Shown: positions 20,999 through 29,531 of the stretch, piece by piece
How positions within the stretch are numbered: position 1 is the stretch's first letter
Layout: every line of letters starts with the position of its first letter
From: Tautonia plasticadhaerens
GTDB taxonomy: Bacteria; Planctomycetota; Planctomycetia; Isosphaerales; Isosphaeraceae
Direction of reading: 5' to 3'
DNA length: 64,000 nt
NCBI RefSeq assembly: GCF_007752535.1
Contig: NZ_CP036426.1
Coordinates: 1 to 64,000 of the forward strand
Position numbers and translations under genes: made by a program
Notes under the pieces: model-generated
Database searches by the model: none
Told to the model about the DNA's origin: nothing
What the model saw: the letters and a program-made list of their open reading frames with translations, nothing else

Positions 20999-21064
20999 GT
21001 AGGGCCGGCGTCGCCGGCCGCCAGTCGAACTCGATGAGACGATGGCCGGCCCCCCCGGCCCTAC
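20999..21064. repeat. 21-base inverted repeat in rpsS-rplV gap
   Basis: Left arm 20999-21019 and right arm 21044-21064 pair over 21 positions with three mismatches, around a 24-base loop. The outer eight bases (GTAGGGCC / GGCCCTAC) match exactly. The element fills most of the intergenic gap and ends 15 bases before the rplV start. Confidence 0.55.
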
Positions 21065-21078
21065 GGGATGCGAAGACG

Positions 21079-21486
21079 ATGAAGACCCAGAGCCCCTACC
21101 CCTACAAGGCGTCGCACCGGTTCGCCCGGATGTCGGTGCTGAAGGTCCGCAAGATCCTCGACCTGATCCGAGGAAAGTACGCCGACGAGGCGATGCAGAT
21201 CCTCAAGTACCTGCCCCACCGCGGGGCCCGGTACACCGAGAAGGTGCTCAAGAGCGCCATGGCCAATGCCGAGGACCAGGGGGTCCGCAACCCCGGCGAC
21301 CTGATCGTCGCCGACGCCCGGGGCGACGGCGCCGCCATGTTCAAGCGGCTCATGCCCCGGGCCCGGGGCATGGCCCACCTGATCCGGCGCCGGAGCTGCC
21401 ACATCACCATCGGCCTGGCCGACCTCGAGACGGCACTGGCCGGCCCCGAGGCCGCCCGCCGGATGGCCGAGGACGACGGCGAGTAA
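21079..21486 (+). CDS. rplV: 50S ribosomal protein L22
   Basis: This is L22, 135 residues from the ATG at 21079 (MKTQSPYPYKASHRFARMS). The 15 codons upstream in the same frame lie inside the preceding inverted repeat and are not conserved-looking. The hallmark tunnel hairpin is RLMPRARGMAHLIRRRSCHITIGL, and the core ARMSVLKVRKILDLIRGKYADEAM is clear. L22 lines the nascent-peptide exit tunnel. Confidence 0.96.
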   Translation: MKTQSPYPYKASHRFARMSVLKVRKILDLIRGKYADEAMQILKYLPHRGARYTEKVLKSAMANAEDQGVRNPGDLIVADARGDGAAMFKRLMPRARGMAHLIRRRSCHITIGLADLETALAGPEAARRMAEDDGE

Positions 21487-21537
21487 CCGCGAGCGAACCG
21501 AACACCCGGCCATCTTGAGCGAGGATCGGACCGACCC

Positions 21538-22242
21538 ATGGGACAGAAGATCAACCCGACCGGCTTCCGCATCGGCGTGATGGAAGACTGGCGGAGCCGC
21601 TGGTACGCCGGCAAGGCCGAGTTCAAGGACCTGCTGGTCGAGGATTTCAAGGTCCGCAGGTACATCAAGAAGAAGTACAGCTACGCGGGCATCCCCAAGA
21701 TCGAGATCGAGCGCACCAGGGACGCGGTGGTCGTGCTGCTGCACACCGCCCGGCCCGGCGTGATCATCGGCCGCAAGGGCGCCGAGGTCGAGAAGCTCCA
21801 GGAGGAGCTGCAGGTCCTGACCGGCCGCCGGATCGAGATCAAGATCGTCGAGGTCAACCGCCCCGAGATCGACGCCCAGCTGGTGGCCGAGGACGTCGCC
21901 GAGCAGCTGGGCAAGCGGGCCAGCTTCCGCCGCACCATGAAGCGGACGCTGGACAACACCATGGACGCCGGGGCCAAGGGGGTGAAGATCCGCCTCTCCG
22001 GGCGCTTGGGCGGGGCCGAGATGTCCCGCACCGAGAAGGCCGCCCGCGGCTCGATCCCGCTCTCGACGCTCCGGGCCAAGATCGATTACGGCTTCGCCGA
22101 GGCCCGGACGAATCAGGGCCACATCGGCGTCAAGGTTTGGGTCCACCAGGGCGACTATCTGAAGATGGAGGCCGAGTCCGATGGCCATGATGCCCAAGCG
22201 GGTCAAGTATCGAAAAAGCCAAAAAGGTCGCGTAAAAGGTAA
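21538..22242 (+). CDS. rpsC: 30S ribosomal protein S3
   Basis: This 234-residue protein forms part of the mRNA entry channel. It starts MGQKINPTGFRIGVMEDW, has the KH-domain GVIIGRKGAEVEKLQEEL and the C-terminal IPLSTLRAKIDYGFAEARTNQGHIGVKVWV. The last 20 residues (DGHDAQAGQVSKKPKRSRKR) are read from DNA that also encodes the start of rplP in another frame. The two genes overlap by 62 bases. Confidence 0.97.
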   Translation: MGQKINPTGFRIGVMEDWRSRWYAGKAEFKDLLVEDFKVRRYIKKKYSYAGIPKIEIERTRDAVVVLLHTARPGVIIGRKGAEVEKLQEELQVLTGRRIEIKIVEVNRPEIDAQLVAEDVAEQLGKRASFRRTMKRTLDNTMDAGAKGVKIRLSGRLGGAEMSRTEKAARGSIPLSTLRAKIDYGFAEARTNQGHIGVKVWVHQGDYLKMEAESDGHDAQAGQVSKKPKRSRKR

Positions 22243-22603
22243 CGCGACCCGGGGCAATTACGTCGCGTTCGGGGAGTACGGCCTCCAGTCCCTGGTGCCC
22301 GGCCGGGTCAGCGCCGAGGTGATCGAGGCCAGCCGGATGGTCCTCTCCCGGGCCGTCCGGGTCGGCGGGGGCAAGGTCTACATCCGGGTCTTCCCGCACA
22401 AGAGCATCACCTCGATCCCGGCCGAGACCCGGATGGGCAAGGGTAAGGGCGAGGTGGACTACTGGGCGGCGATCGTCAAGCCCGGCACGGTCCTCTTCGA
22501 GGTCGCCGGGATCCCCGAGGCCCGCGCCCGGGCCGCCTTCGCCCGCGTCGCCTACAAGTTGCCCGTGACCTGCCGGTTCGTCACCCGCCGGCCAACCCTC
22601 TGA
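22181..22603 (+). CDS. rplP: 50S ribosomal protein L16
   Basis: This is L16, 140 residues from the ATG at 22181, preceded at a good distance by GGAGG. In-frame ATGs at 22187 and 22190 are alternatives that shorten the overlap with rpsC. Landmarks are PKRVKYRKSQKGRVKG, FGEYGLQSLVPG and FPHKSITSIPAETRMGKGKG. L16 contacts the A-site tRNA elbow and is added late in 50S assembly. The overlap with rpsC suggests translational coupling. Confidence 0.96.
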   Translation: MAMMPKRVKYRKSQKGRVKGNATRGNYVAFGEYGLQSLVPGRVSAEVIEASRMVLSRAVRVGGGKVYIRVFPHKSITSIPAETRMGKGKGEVDYWAAIVKPGTVLFEVAGIPEARARAAFARVAYKLPVTCRFVTRRPTL

Positions 22604-22652
22604 TCGATCGACCGAGCCCCGCCGGCCCGGCGCACGGACCAGGACCCCAGCG

Positions 22653-22871
22653 ATGACCAAGCCCGCCGAACTCCACGAGAAGGACGACGAGCAGCTCGCC
22701 CTGCTGCTCAAGGAGACCCAGGAGCAGCTCTTCCGCCTCCGGTTGCAGAGCTCCACCGAGCGCCTGGAGGCCCCCAGCGAGATGCTCAAGGCCAAGCGCG
22801 AGATCGCCCGGATCAAGACCATCCAGCGGCAGCGCGAGCTCCGGGCGGAGGCGCAGGCCGCCGGCTCCTGA
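22653..22871 (+). CDS. rpmC: 50S ribosomal protein L29
   Basis: This 72-residue all-helical protein lies at the exit tunnel near L23. The family pattern is visible as DDEQLALLLKETQEQLFRLRLQ followed by KAKREIARIKTIQRQREL. The length is normal. It lies 49 bases after rplP and 63 before rpsQ. Confidence 0.94.
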   Translation: MTKPAELHEKDDEQLALLLKETQEQLFRLRLQSSTERLEAPSEMLKAKREIARIKTIQRQRELRAEAQAAGS

Positions 22872-22934
22872 GCGCCCCGATCGACCGTCCCGGACCCACT
22901 CATCCCCGACCTCCGTAGAAGCAAGTAATCGACG

Positions 22935-23309
22935 ATGAGCCAGCCGACGCCGACCAACCCGGCCGAGACCTCGCCCACGCCGCGGCCCCGAGGCCGTCGC
23001 AAGGTCGAGATCGGGACGGTCACCTCCGACAAGATGGACAAGACCCGACGGGTCGAGGTCTCCCGCCTCGTCCCGCATCCGAAGTACGGCAAGTACCAGA
23101 AGCGCCGGACGATCTGCTACGTCCACGACGAGCAGAACGATACCCGGGTCGGCGACCTGGTCGAGATCATGGAGAGCCGGCCGCTCTCGAAGCAGAAGCG
23201 TTGGCGGCTGGTCCGGATCCTCCGCAAGGCCCCCGCCCACGAGGAGGCCGACGCCCGGGCCGCCGCCGGGGCCCAGGAGCCGCCGGCCCCGGGCCCGGCC
23301 GCCGAATGA
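22935..23309 (+). CDS. rpsQ: 30S ribosomal protein S17, with extended tails
   Basis: This is S17, the OB-fold primary 16S rRNA binder. The core starts at about residue 23 (RKVEIGTVTSDKMDKTRRV) and runs through HPKYGKYQKRRTICYVHDE and VGDLVEIMESRPLSKQKRW. At 124 residues it is about 40 longer than typical. A Pro/Thr-rich N-terminal tail (MSQPTPTNPAETSPTPRPRG) and an acidic Ala/Pro-rich C-terminal tail account for the excess. Whether the tails are retained on the ribosome cannot be told from the sequence. Confidence 0.95.
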   Translation: MSQPTPTNPAETSPTPRPRGRRKVEIGTVTSDKMDKTRRVEVSRLVPHPKYGKYQKRRTICYVHDEQNDTRVGDLVEIMESRPLSKQKRWRLVRILRKAPAHEEADARAAAGAQEPPAPGPAAE

Positions 23310-23448
23310 CAGGGGGCCTCCCGGCCCGGCAATGGCCCCCCGACGACGCTCGATTCGTGAAATGAACCATCGCTCATCCTTCGGAGATTCGTTGGCCGCC
23401 GGCGATCGCTGGGGACCGCGGCCGCGACCGTGACTGGGGTTCTCGACG

Positions 23449-23829
23449 ATGATCCAGATGCAGACCCGGCTCGATGTGGCCGACAACTCCGGGGCCAAGG
23501 AAGTCATGTGCTTCAAGGTCCTCGGCGGCAGCGCCTCCCGCTACAAGAGGCGGACCGCCGGCGTGGGAGACGTGTTCATCGGCAGCGTGAAGAAGGCCGC
23601 CCCCGGCGCCGACGTGAAGGCCGGCGAGGTGGTCCGCTGCGTCGTCGTCCGCACCCGCTTCAAGACCCGACGCGCCGACGGCTCCTACGTCCGCTTCGAC
23701 AAGAACGCCTGCGTGCTGATCTCCAAGGAGAACGAGCCCCGCGGCACCCGGATCTTCGGCGCCATCGCCCGGGAGCTGCGCGAGAAGCAGTTCATGAAGA
23801 TCATCAGCCTGGCGTCCGAGGTGGTCTGA
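23449..23829 (+). CDS. rplN: 50S ribosomal protein L14
   Basis: This 126-residue protein at the subunit interface contacts 16S rRNA. Diagnostic stretches are [49 protein letters not shown] and [17 protein letters not shown]. The length is normal. The gap in front of it is 139 bases, with no element I can define. Confidence 0.97.
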   Translation: MIQMQTRLDVADNSGAKEVMCFKVLGGSASRYKRRTAGVGDVFIGSVKKAAPGADVKAGEVVRCVVVRTRFKTRRADGSYVRFDKNACVLISKENEPRGTRIFGAIARELREKQFMKIISLASEVV

Positions 23830-23917
23830 CCCCCCGACCCGAACCGACCCCGAACCGACCGGCCGACGACCTCGGCCCCATCCGCAGGCACGGCCCATCG
23901 CGGCCGGAGAGAGACTC

Positions 23918-24271
23918 ATGAAGGTCCGCAGCAACGACGAGGTCGTCGTCATCACCGGAGACGACAAGGGCACCCGGGCCAAGGTGCTCAAGGTCCTGCC
24001 CGAGCGGGGCAAGGTCGTCGTCGAGGGGGTCAACCTCGTCTACAAGCACGTCAAGCCCAATCAGCGCAACCCCCAGGGCGGCCGCCTCTCCAAGGAGATG
24101 CCGGTCGACGTCTCCAACGTCATGCTCTTCTGCCCGACCTGCAATGGCCCGGCCCGGGTCGGCCGCCGCATCCTCGACAACGGCCAGAAGGAGCGGCACT
24201 GCAAGCGTTGCGACTCCGGCCTCGGCACCCTCGGCCCCCCCAAGCCCACCCGGGCGAAGACGCAGGGCTGA
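23918..24271 (+). CDS. rplX: 50S ribosomal protein L24
   Basis: This 117-residue assembly initiator contains a KOW motif (VVVITGDDKGTRAKVLKVL). The C-terminal half has SNVMLFCPTCNGPARV and, 22 residues on, HCKRCDSG: a CxxC pair set of the kind that binds zinc in many L24 proteins. Length and motifs fit the zinc-binding form. It starts 88 bases after rplN. Confidence 0.96.
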   Translation: MKVRSNDEVVVITGDDKGTRAKVLKVLPERGKVVVEGVNLVYKHVKPNQRNPQGGRLSKEMPVDVSNVMLFCPTCNGPARVGRRILDNGQKERHCKRCDSGLGTLGPPKPTRAKTQG

Positions 24272-24415
24272 TCGGATCGGCCCGCCCCGCCGTCGACGAG
24301 GGCAGGCCCCGGGCCCTGCCCGCCTCCCATCGGACGTCCGACCCACCCCACCGCCCCCGCCGGCATACGGGCACCGCCACCCGGGCCCGCGCCGTCGGCC
24401 AGAGGACCGCCAGAC

Positions 24416-24976
24416 ATGGCCCGCCTGTTCGAAGAATACCAGAAGACCATCGGCCCCGAGCTCGCCAAGAAGTACGGGATCACCAACGTCATGGCGGTGC
24501 CCAAGATCGAGAAGGTCGTCCTGAACATGGGCGTCGGTCGCGCCACGCAGGACAAGACGATCCTCGACACCGCCGTCGACACCATGGGGCGCGTCGCCGG
24601 CCAGAAGCCGGTGATCACCAAGGCCAAGACCTCGATCGCCGGCTTCCGCCTCCGCGAGGGGAACGAGATCGGCTGCAAGGTCACCCTCCGCGGCATGAAG
24701 ATGTATGAGTTCCTCGACCGGCTGATCAACCTGGTGCTGCCCCGCATCCGCGACTTCCGGGGGGTCAACCCCAACAGCTTCGACGGCAACGGCAACTACA
24801 CCCTCGGCCTGTCCGAGCAGGTGGTCTTCCCCGAGATCGAGGCCGACAAGATCACTCACACGCTGGGGATGGACATCACCATCGTCACCACCACCCGCAA
24901 CGACGACCAGGCCCGCGAACTGCTCCGGGCCTTCGGCATGCCCTACCGCAAGCCCGGCTCGCAGCGGGCCGGCTGA
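24416..24976 (+). CDS. rplE: 50S ribosomal protein L5
   Basis: This 186-residue 5S rRNA-binding protein has [50 protein letters not shown] and [11 protein letters not shown]. The length is normal. rpsN (S14), which usually follows rplE, is absent. The 139 bases to rpsH are too short even for the small zinc type of S14. Confidence 0.97.
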   Translation: MARLFEEYQKTIGPELAKKYGITNVMAVPKIEKVVLNMGVGRATQDKTILDTAVDTMGRVAGQKPVITKAKTSIAGFRLREGNEIGCKVTLRGMKMYEFLDRLINLVLPRIRDFRGVNPNSFDGNGNYTLGLSEQVVFPEIEADKITHTLGMDITIVTTTRNDDQARELLRAFGMPYRKPGSQRAG

Positions 24977-25115
24977 GTCGACCCGACCCCGGTCCCTCGC
25001 CCGATTTCCCCGATAGATCGTTCAAGACCCCCGCCTCGCCGACCGCTCGGCCGCCCGAGACCCCCCCCGGCGGATCGACCGCGTTACCCGAGGCGGCAGA
25101 AAGGCCGACCCCGCC

Positions 25116-25511
25116 ATGATGACCGACCCGATCGCCGACATGCTGACCCGGATCCGCAACGCCGTGCGGATCGAGAAGCCGTTCGTCGACATGCCGCACT
25201 CCAACGAGAAGCGCGGCATCGCCCAGGCCCTCAAGGAGGAGGGGTACATCTGGGACTTCGAGGAGATCGACACCGTCCCGGCCCGCACCCTCCGCTTGAA
25301 CCTGAAGTACGGCCCCAACGGCGAAAAGGTCATCTCGAAGATCGACCGCGTCAGCAAGCCCGGGCGCCGCATCTACAGCGGCTACCGGGAGCTGAAGCCG
25401 GTGCAGGGCGGCATGGGCATCCACGTCCTCAGCACCCCCAAGGGCATCGTCAGCGACCGCCGAGCCCGGGCCGAGAAGGTCGGCGGCGAGGTGCTGGCCC
25501 TGGTCTACTGA
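25116..25511 (+). CDS. rpsH: 30S ribosomal protein S8
   Basis: This is S8, 131 residues; MMTDPIADMLTRIRNAVR sets the start at 25116 or at the next codon. The C-terminal signature GGMGIHVLSTPKGIVSDRRA is intact. S8 binds helix 21 of 16S rRNA and in Escherichia coli represses the spc operon by binding a similar structure near rplE. No such structure was looked for beyond simple inspection here. Confidence 0.96.
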   Translation: MMTDPIADMLTRIRNAVRIEKPFVDMPHSNEKRGIAQALKEEGYIWDFEEIDTVPARTLRLNLKYGPNGEKVISKIDRVSKPGRRIYSGYRELKPVQGGMGIHVLSTPKGIVSDRRARAEKVGGEVLALVY

Positions 25512-25576
25512 GACCGGCCGGACCCGCCGAGCCGAGCTACCCCACCCGACCACCGCCTTGCCCGGAGCCCAGTCCC

Positions 25577-26125
25577 ATGTCCCGAATCGGTCGCCTGCCG
25601 ATCCCCGTGCCCGACGCCGTGAAGATCTCCCTGGCCGACACCACCATCAAGGTCGAGGGGCCCAAGGGCTCGCTCTCCTTCACCTTCCGCGAGGAGATGC
25701 GGGTCCGCCACGACGCCGACGCCAAGCAGATCCTCGTCGAGCGGCCCGACGACGAGCGCACCAGCAAGGCCCTCCACGGCCTGACCCGAACCCTGATCAA
25801 CAACATGATCAAGGGCGTCACCGAGGGCTACTCCAAGCGCCTGGAGATCGTCGGCGTCGGCTACCAGGCCCAGCTCAAGGGGCCCAACACGGTCAACCTC
25901 CAGGTCGGCTACGCCAACCAGGTGCAGGTGCAGGCGCCCGAGGGGGTGACCGTCACCGTCCCCGACGCCACCCACATCCAGGTCACCGGGGCCGACAAGC
26001 AGGCCGTCGGCGAGTTCGCCGCCCGGGTCCGCCGCGTCCGGCCGCCCGAGCCCTACAAGGGCAAGGGCATCCGCTACGAGGGCGAGCAGGTCCGCCGCAA
26101 GTCGGGCAAGGCGTTCGGCAAGTAA
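25577..26125 (+). CDS. rplF: 50S ribosomal protein L6
   Basis: This 182-residue two-lobed protein lies near the factor-binding site. It starts [19 protein letters not shown]. The C-terminal signature reads [27 protein letters not shown]. The length is normal. It begins 65 bases after rpsH. Confidence 0.97.
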   Translation: MSRIGRLPIPVPDAVKISLADTTIKVEGPKGSLSFTFREEMRVRHDADAKQILVERPDDERTSKALHGLTRTLINNMIKGVTEGYSKRLEIVGVGYQAQLKGPNTVNLQVGYANQVQVQAPEGVTVTVPDATHIQVTGADKQAVGEFAARVRRVRPPEPYKGKGIRYEGEQVRRKSGKAFGK

Positions 26126-26291
26126 TCGGTCGGGGTCGGCCGCACGCGGCGGGAGGCAGGCGGGGTCGACGGCGAGGGCCGTCCCCCGAGGTTGCCCGGC
26201 TGCTGTCGACCTCCGACCGCCGACTCAACAAGGGGCCGGGTGGCCGGTCGGCATCGGCTGCCCAAGGGGCCCGGAGCAGGAGAGCACGAAG

Positions 26292-26669
26292 GTGAAGGGC
26301 AAGAACCAACGGTTGCACGTCCAGGGGCAGCGGCTCCGCCGTCAGCGGCACGTCCGCAAGAAGCTGCACGGCTCGGCCGAGCGGCCCAGGCTGGCGATCT
26401 TCCGCAGCTCGAAGCATATTTACGCGCAGATCATCAACGACGACTCGGCGACGACCCTCGCCTCGGCCGGCACCGTCGAGCCGAGCTTCCGCCAGGAGAG
26501 CGGCTACGGCGGCAACAAGGCCGCCGCCGCGGTCGTCGGGAAGCTCGTCGCCGAGCGCGCCAAGGCCGCCGGTATTGACAAGGTCTGCTTCGACCGCCGA
26601 AGCTACAAGTATCACGGCCGCATCCAGGCCCTGGCCGACGCCGCCCGCGAGGCCGGCCTGGAATTCTGA
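26292..26669 (+). CDS. rplR: 50S ribosomal protein L18
   Basis: This is L18, 125 residues from the GTG at 26292 behind an AGGAG site. It binds 5S rRNA together with L5. Landmarks are the basic N-terminus ([26 protein letters not shown]), [10 protein letters not shown] and the C-terminal [21 protein letters not shown]. The family insert around residues 58-72 ([15 protein letters not shown]) is somewhat longer than usual. A repeat element fills the following gap. Confidence 0.95.
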   Translation: MKGKNQRLHVQGQRLRRQRHVRKKLHGSAERPRLAIFRSSKHIYAQIINDDSATTLASAGTVEPSFRQESGYGGNKAAAAVVGKLVAERAKAAGIDKVCFDRRSYKYHGRIQALADAAREAGLEF

Positions 26670-26681
26670 TTATCGGGAGCG

Positions 26682-26836
26682 AGCAGGCAGCAGGCAGTCG
26701 GCAGCAGGCAGGACAGAGGGGGCCCGGCCACCCGCCCCGGCCCCGTCCCTGTCCCGATGCGGCCCATTGTCCCGAATCGTCGACCGCAACGACCCGATCC
26801 GCCCGCCCTCCTGCTGCCTCCTGCCTACTGCCTACT
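26682..26836. repeat. inverted heptamer element, rplR-rpsE gap
   Basis: The left arm (26682-26712) consists of GCAGGCA-type heptamers. The right arm (26810-26836) carries the complementary CTGCCTA/CTGCCTC units. They could form one large hairpin enclosing about 97 bases. The right arm runs directly into the CGGAGG ribosome site of rpsE through CCTACTTCC. Confidence 0.65.
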
Positions 26837-26849
26837 TCCCCGGAGGATC

Positions 26850-27338
26850 ATGGTGTCCAGCGACAGTCGAGATCGCGGCGAGTGGACCGAGAGCGTCGTG
26901 GCCATCCGCCGTTGCGCCGCGGTGGTCAAGGGTGGCCGCCGATTCAGCTTCAACGCCCTGGTGGTCGTCGGCAACGGCAAGGGCCAGGTGGCCTGGGGCT
27001 ACGGCAAGGCAAACGAGGTCCCGCCGGCGGTGGAGAAGGGCGTCAAGGACGCCCACAAGCGGATGTGCCGGGTCCAGACCCGGCGCGGCACCATCCCGCA
27101 CCAGGTGATCGGCCGCTACGGCGCCGCCAAGGTCATCATGCTCCCGGCCAGCCCCGGCACCGGCGTCATCGCCGGGGGCGCCGTCCGGGCCGTGGTCCAG
27201 GCCGCCGGCATCACCGACATCCTGACCAAGAGCATCGGCTCGGCCAACAAGCTCAACCTGGTCAAGGCCGCCATCAACGGCCTGGAGCAGCTCCGCACGA
27301 AGGAAGAAGTCGCCCGGCTCCGTGGCGTCGAACTTTGA
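26850..27338 (+). CDS. rpsE: 30S ribosomal protein S5
   Basis: This is S5, 162 residues from the ATG at 26850, set by the CGGAGG site just upstream. The open frame extends further back only through the repeat element. Landmarks are [31 protein letters not shown], the [12 protein letters not shown] segment, and [24 protein letters not shown]5 controls decoding fidelity and mRNA entry. rplO starts only 5 bases after its stop, so rpmD (L30) is missing from its usual place. Confidence 0.96.
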   Translation: MVSSDSRDRGEWTESVVAIRRCAAVVKGGRRFSFNALVVVGNGKGQVAWGYGKANEVPPAVEKGVKDAHKRMCRVQTRRGTIPHQVIGRYGAAKVIMLPASPGTGVIAGGAVRAVVQAAGITDILTKSIGSANKLNLVKAAINGLEQLRTKEEVARLRGVEL

Positions 27339-27343
27339 GGTAG

Positions 27344-27802
27344 ATGACGATGCAGATCCACGACGTCCACGAAGGAATCCAGAAGCACAAGAAGCGCAAG
27401 CGGATCGGCCGCGGCGTCGGCTCCGGCCACGGCAAGACCAGCACCAAGGGACACAAGGGCCACTCCTCCCGCCAGGGCTACAAGCAGCACCCCCTGATGG
27501 AAGGCGGCCAGATGCCGATCGTCCGCCGGGTGCCGATCCGGGGCTTCTCCAACGGCCGGTTCAAGAAGGACTTCGCCATCCTCAACCTCGAGCTGCTCGA
27601 GGCCTTCTTCGACTCTGGCGCCACCGTCGACGAGGCCGTCCTCCGGGCTAAGGGCCTGGTCAAGGGCCGCCACGACGACGGCCTGAAGATCCTCGGCGAC
27701 GGCACCCTGACCAAGGCCCTCACCGTCAAGGCCCAGAAGTTCTCCAAGACCGCCGCCGAGAAGATCGCCGCCGCCGGCGGCTCGATCGAGGTCGTCGGCT
27801 GA
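27344..27802 (+). CDS. rplO: 50S ribosomal protein L15
   Basis: This is L15, 152 residues. The glycine-rich N-terminal extension KRIGRGVGSGHGKTSTKGHKGHSSRQGYK is typical, as are QMPIVRRVPIRGF and the C-terminal VKAQKFSKTAAEKIAAAGG. It is tightly linked to rpsE (5-base gap), in contrast to the wide gaps elsewhere in the cluster. Confidence 0.96.
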   Translation: MTMQIHDVHEGIQKHKKRKRIGRGVGSGHGKTSTKGHKGHSSRQGYKQHPLMEGGQMPIVRRVPIRGFSNGRFKKDFAILNLELLEAFFDSGATVDEAVLRAKGLVKGRHDDGLKILGDGTLTKALTVKAQKFSKTAAEKIAAAGGSIEVVG

Positions 27803-28027
27803 TCACCCGATCGGACCACGCCGCCGGGCCGGATCGAGACGAGATCCGGCCCGGCGGCCGTCCCATTGGGAGCAAGCCCGACCGCCCCTCACGCGCCGGG
27901 GCGGACCTCGCCGTGCGCCCGGCCTTCGCACCGACCGCCGGCGATCTCCGGACCGACCGGGACGAATCCAAGGACGCTGTTTGAATCGCCGACGCCCCGC
28001 CCCGACGCGCACAGGAGCCGTCCTGCC

Positions 28028-29425
28028 GTGCAGAAGCTGATCACGATCTTCTTCAAGGTCCCCGAGCTGCAGCGCAAGATCCTGATGACGGCCATGTTCC
28101 TGGCCATCTACCGGATCGGCTTCTACATCCCCCTGCCGATCGTCGACCAGTCGGCCCTGGCCGAGTGGCAGGAGACGATCCGCCAGCAGGCCTTCGGCAA
28201 GGTCCTCGGCATGGCCGCCATGTTCGGCGGCACCCAGATCGGCATGAGCACGATCTTCGGCCTCGGCATCATGCCCTACATCTCGGCCTCGATCATCTTC
28301 CAGCTGCTGGGCAGCGTCGTGCCCCAGCTGGAGGCCCTGATGAAGGAGGGCGAGAGCGGCCGCAAGAAGATCAACGAATACACGAGATACGCGACGGTGG
28401 TGATCTGCCTCGGCCAGTCGGCCATGTGGATCCAGTTCGTCCAGACGCTCGACTTCATCCCGGCGGGATACAAGGACTTCTTCCCGTACGGGTTCATCTG
28501 CATGCTGATCATGACCACCGGGACGATCTTCCTGATGTGGATCGGCGAGCAGATCGACGAGTACGGCATCGGCAACGGCATCAGCCTGCTGATCATGGCC
28601 GGCATCCTCGCCCGCGCCGACGACGCCATGTTCTACCTGGCCGCCGGCTTCACCCCCCGCCTGACCGGGGACGCCGAGAAGCCGTACAGCCTGATCGTCA
28701 CCATCCTGCTGTTCGCGCTGTTCATCGCCGTGATCGTCGGCGTCATCGCGATCACCGAGAGCCAGCGCCGGATCCCGACGCAGTCGGCCAAGCACGTCCG
28801 GGGGCGTCGGGTCTACGGCGGCAGCCGGCAGTACCTGCCCCTGAAGGTGAACCAGGCCGGCGTCATGCCGATCATCTTCGCCTCCAGCCTCCTGATGTTC
28901 CCCTTCTTCATCTTCAAGGGGCTCTCCTCCGGCACCGCCGGCTGGCTGACCGACGAGGACGCCGCCGGCTGGCAGGTCGGCATCGCCCGGTTCTGCGAGA
29001 GCACGCTCGACGCCTTCCAGAGCCAGGGCTACGTCTACACGGTCTTCTACATCGCGTTGATCTACTTCTTCTGCTACTTCTGGACGGCCATCACCTTCAA
29101 CCCCAAGGACATGGCCGATAACCTGAAGGACTACGGCAGCTTCATCCCCGGCTACCGCCCCGGCCGCCGGACGGCCGAGTACCTGGAGAAGGTGATGCTG
29201 CGGATCACCTACGTCGGCGCCGCGTTCCTCAGCCTGGTGGCGGTCATCCCGTCCCTGGTCCAGGCGGGGCTGGCCCAGGCCGGCACGAGCGTGGACCCGC
29301 TGATCACCTCGTTCCTGGGCGGCACCGGCCTGCTGATCGTCGTCTCGGTCTGCCTCGACCTGGTGCAGAAGATCGACAGCCACCTGATCATGCGGAACTA
29401 CAGCGGCCTGATGACCCGACGCTGA
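28028..29425 (+). CDS. secY: protein translocase subunit SecY
   Basis: This is the ten-span membrane channel of the Sec system, 465 residues from the GTG at 28028. An AGGAG at 28013-28017 supports that start; the 54 codons upstream in frame are not SecY-like. Landmarks are VPELQRKILMTAMFLAIYRIG, GLGIMPYISASIIFQLL, GNGISLLIMAGI in the middle, the basic loop GSRQYLPLKVNQAGVMPIIFA and the late loop KDYGSFIPGYRPGRRTAEYL. The hydrophilic segment GTAGWLTDEDAAGWQVG is longer than in short SecY proteins. adk does not follow. Confidence 0.95.
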   Translation: MQKLITIFFKVPELQRKILMTAMFLAIYRIGFYIPLPIVDQSALAEWQETIRQQAFGKVLGMAAMFGGTQIGMSTIFGLGIMPYISASIIFQLLGSVVPQLEALMKEGESGRKKINEYTRYATVVICLGQSAMWIQFVQTLDFIPAGYKDFFPYGFICMLIMTTGTIFLMWIGEQIDEYGIGNGISLLIMAGILARADDAMFYLAAGFTPRLTGDAEKPYSLIVTILLFALFIAVIVGVIAITESQRRIPTQSAKHVRGRRVYGGSRQYLPLKVNQAGVMPIIFASSLLMFPFFIFKGLSSGTAGWLTDEDAAGWQVGIARFCESTLDAFQSQGYVYTVFYIALIYFFCYFWTAITFNPKDMADNLKDYGSFIPGYRPGRRTAEYLEKVMLRITYVGAAFLSLVAVIPSLVQAGLAQAGTSVDPLITSFLGGTGLLIVVSVCLDLVQKIDSHLIMRNYSGLMTRR

Positions 29426-29531
29426 TCCCGGAGGCCGGGATCGCCCGGCGGGAGCCGCCCCGCCCGGCGATCCCCGGGTCCGGCCCCGCTCGCCTCGCCG
29501 CCGAACGCCCCGCCCCGGAGGGCCCCCCCCG

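Noticed and set aside
24977-25115. Search for rpsN between rplE and rpsH
   Set aside because: Only 139 bases, with no CxxC-type S14 sequence in any frame.
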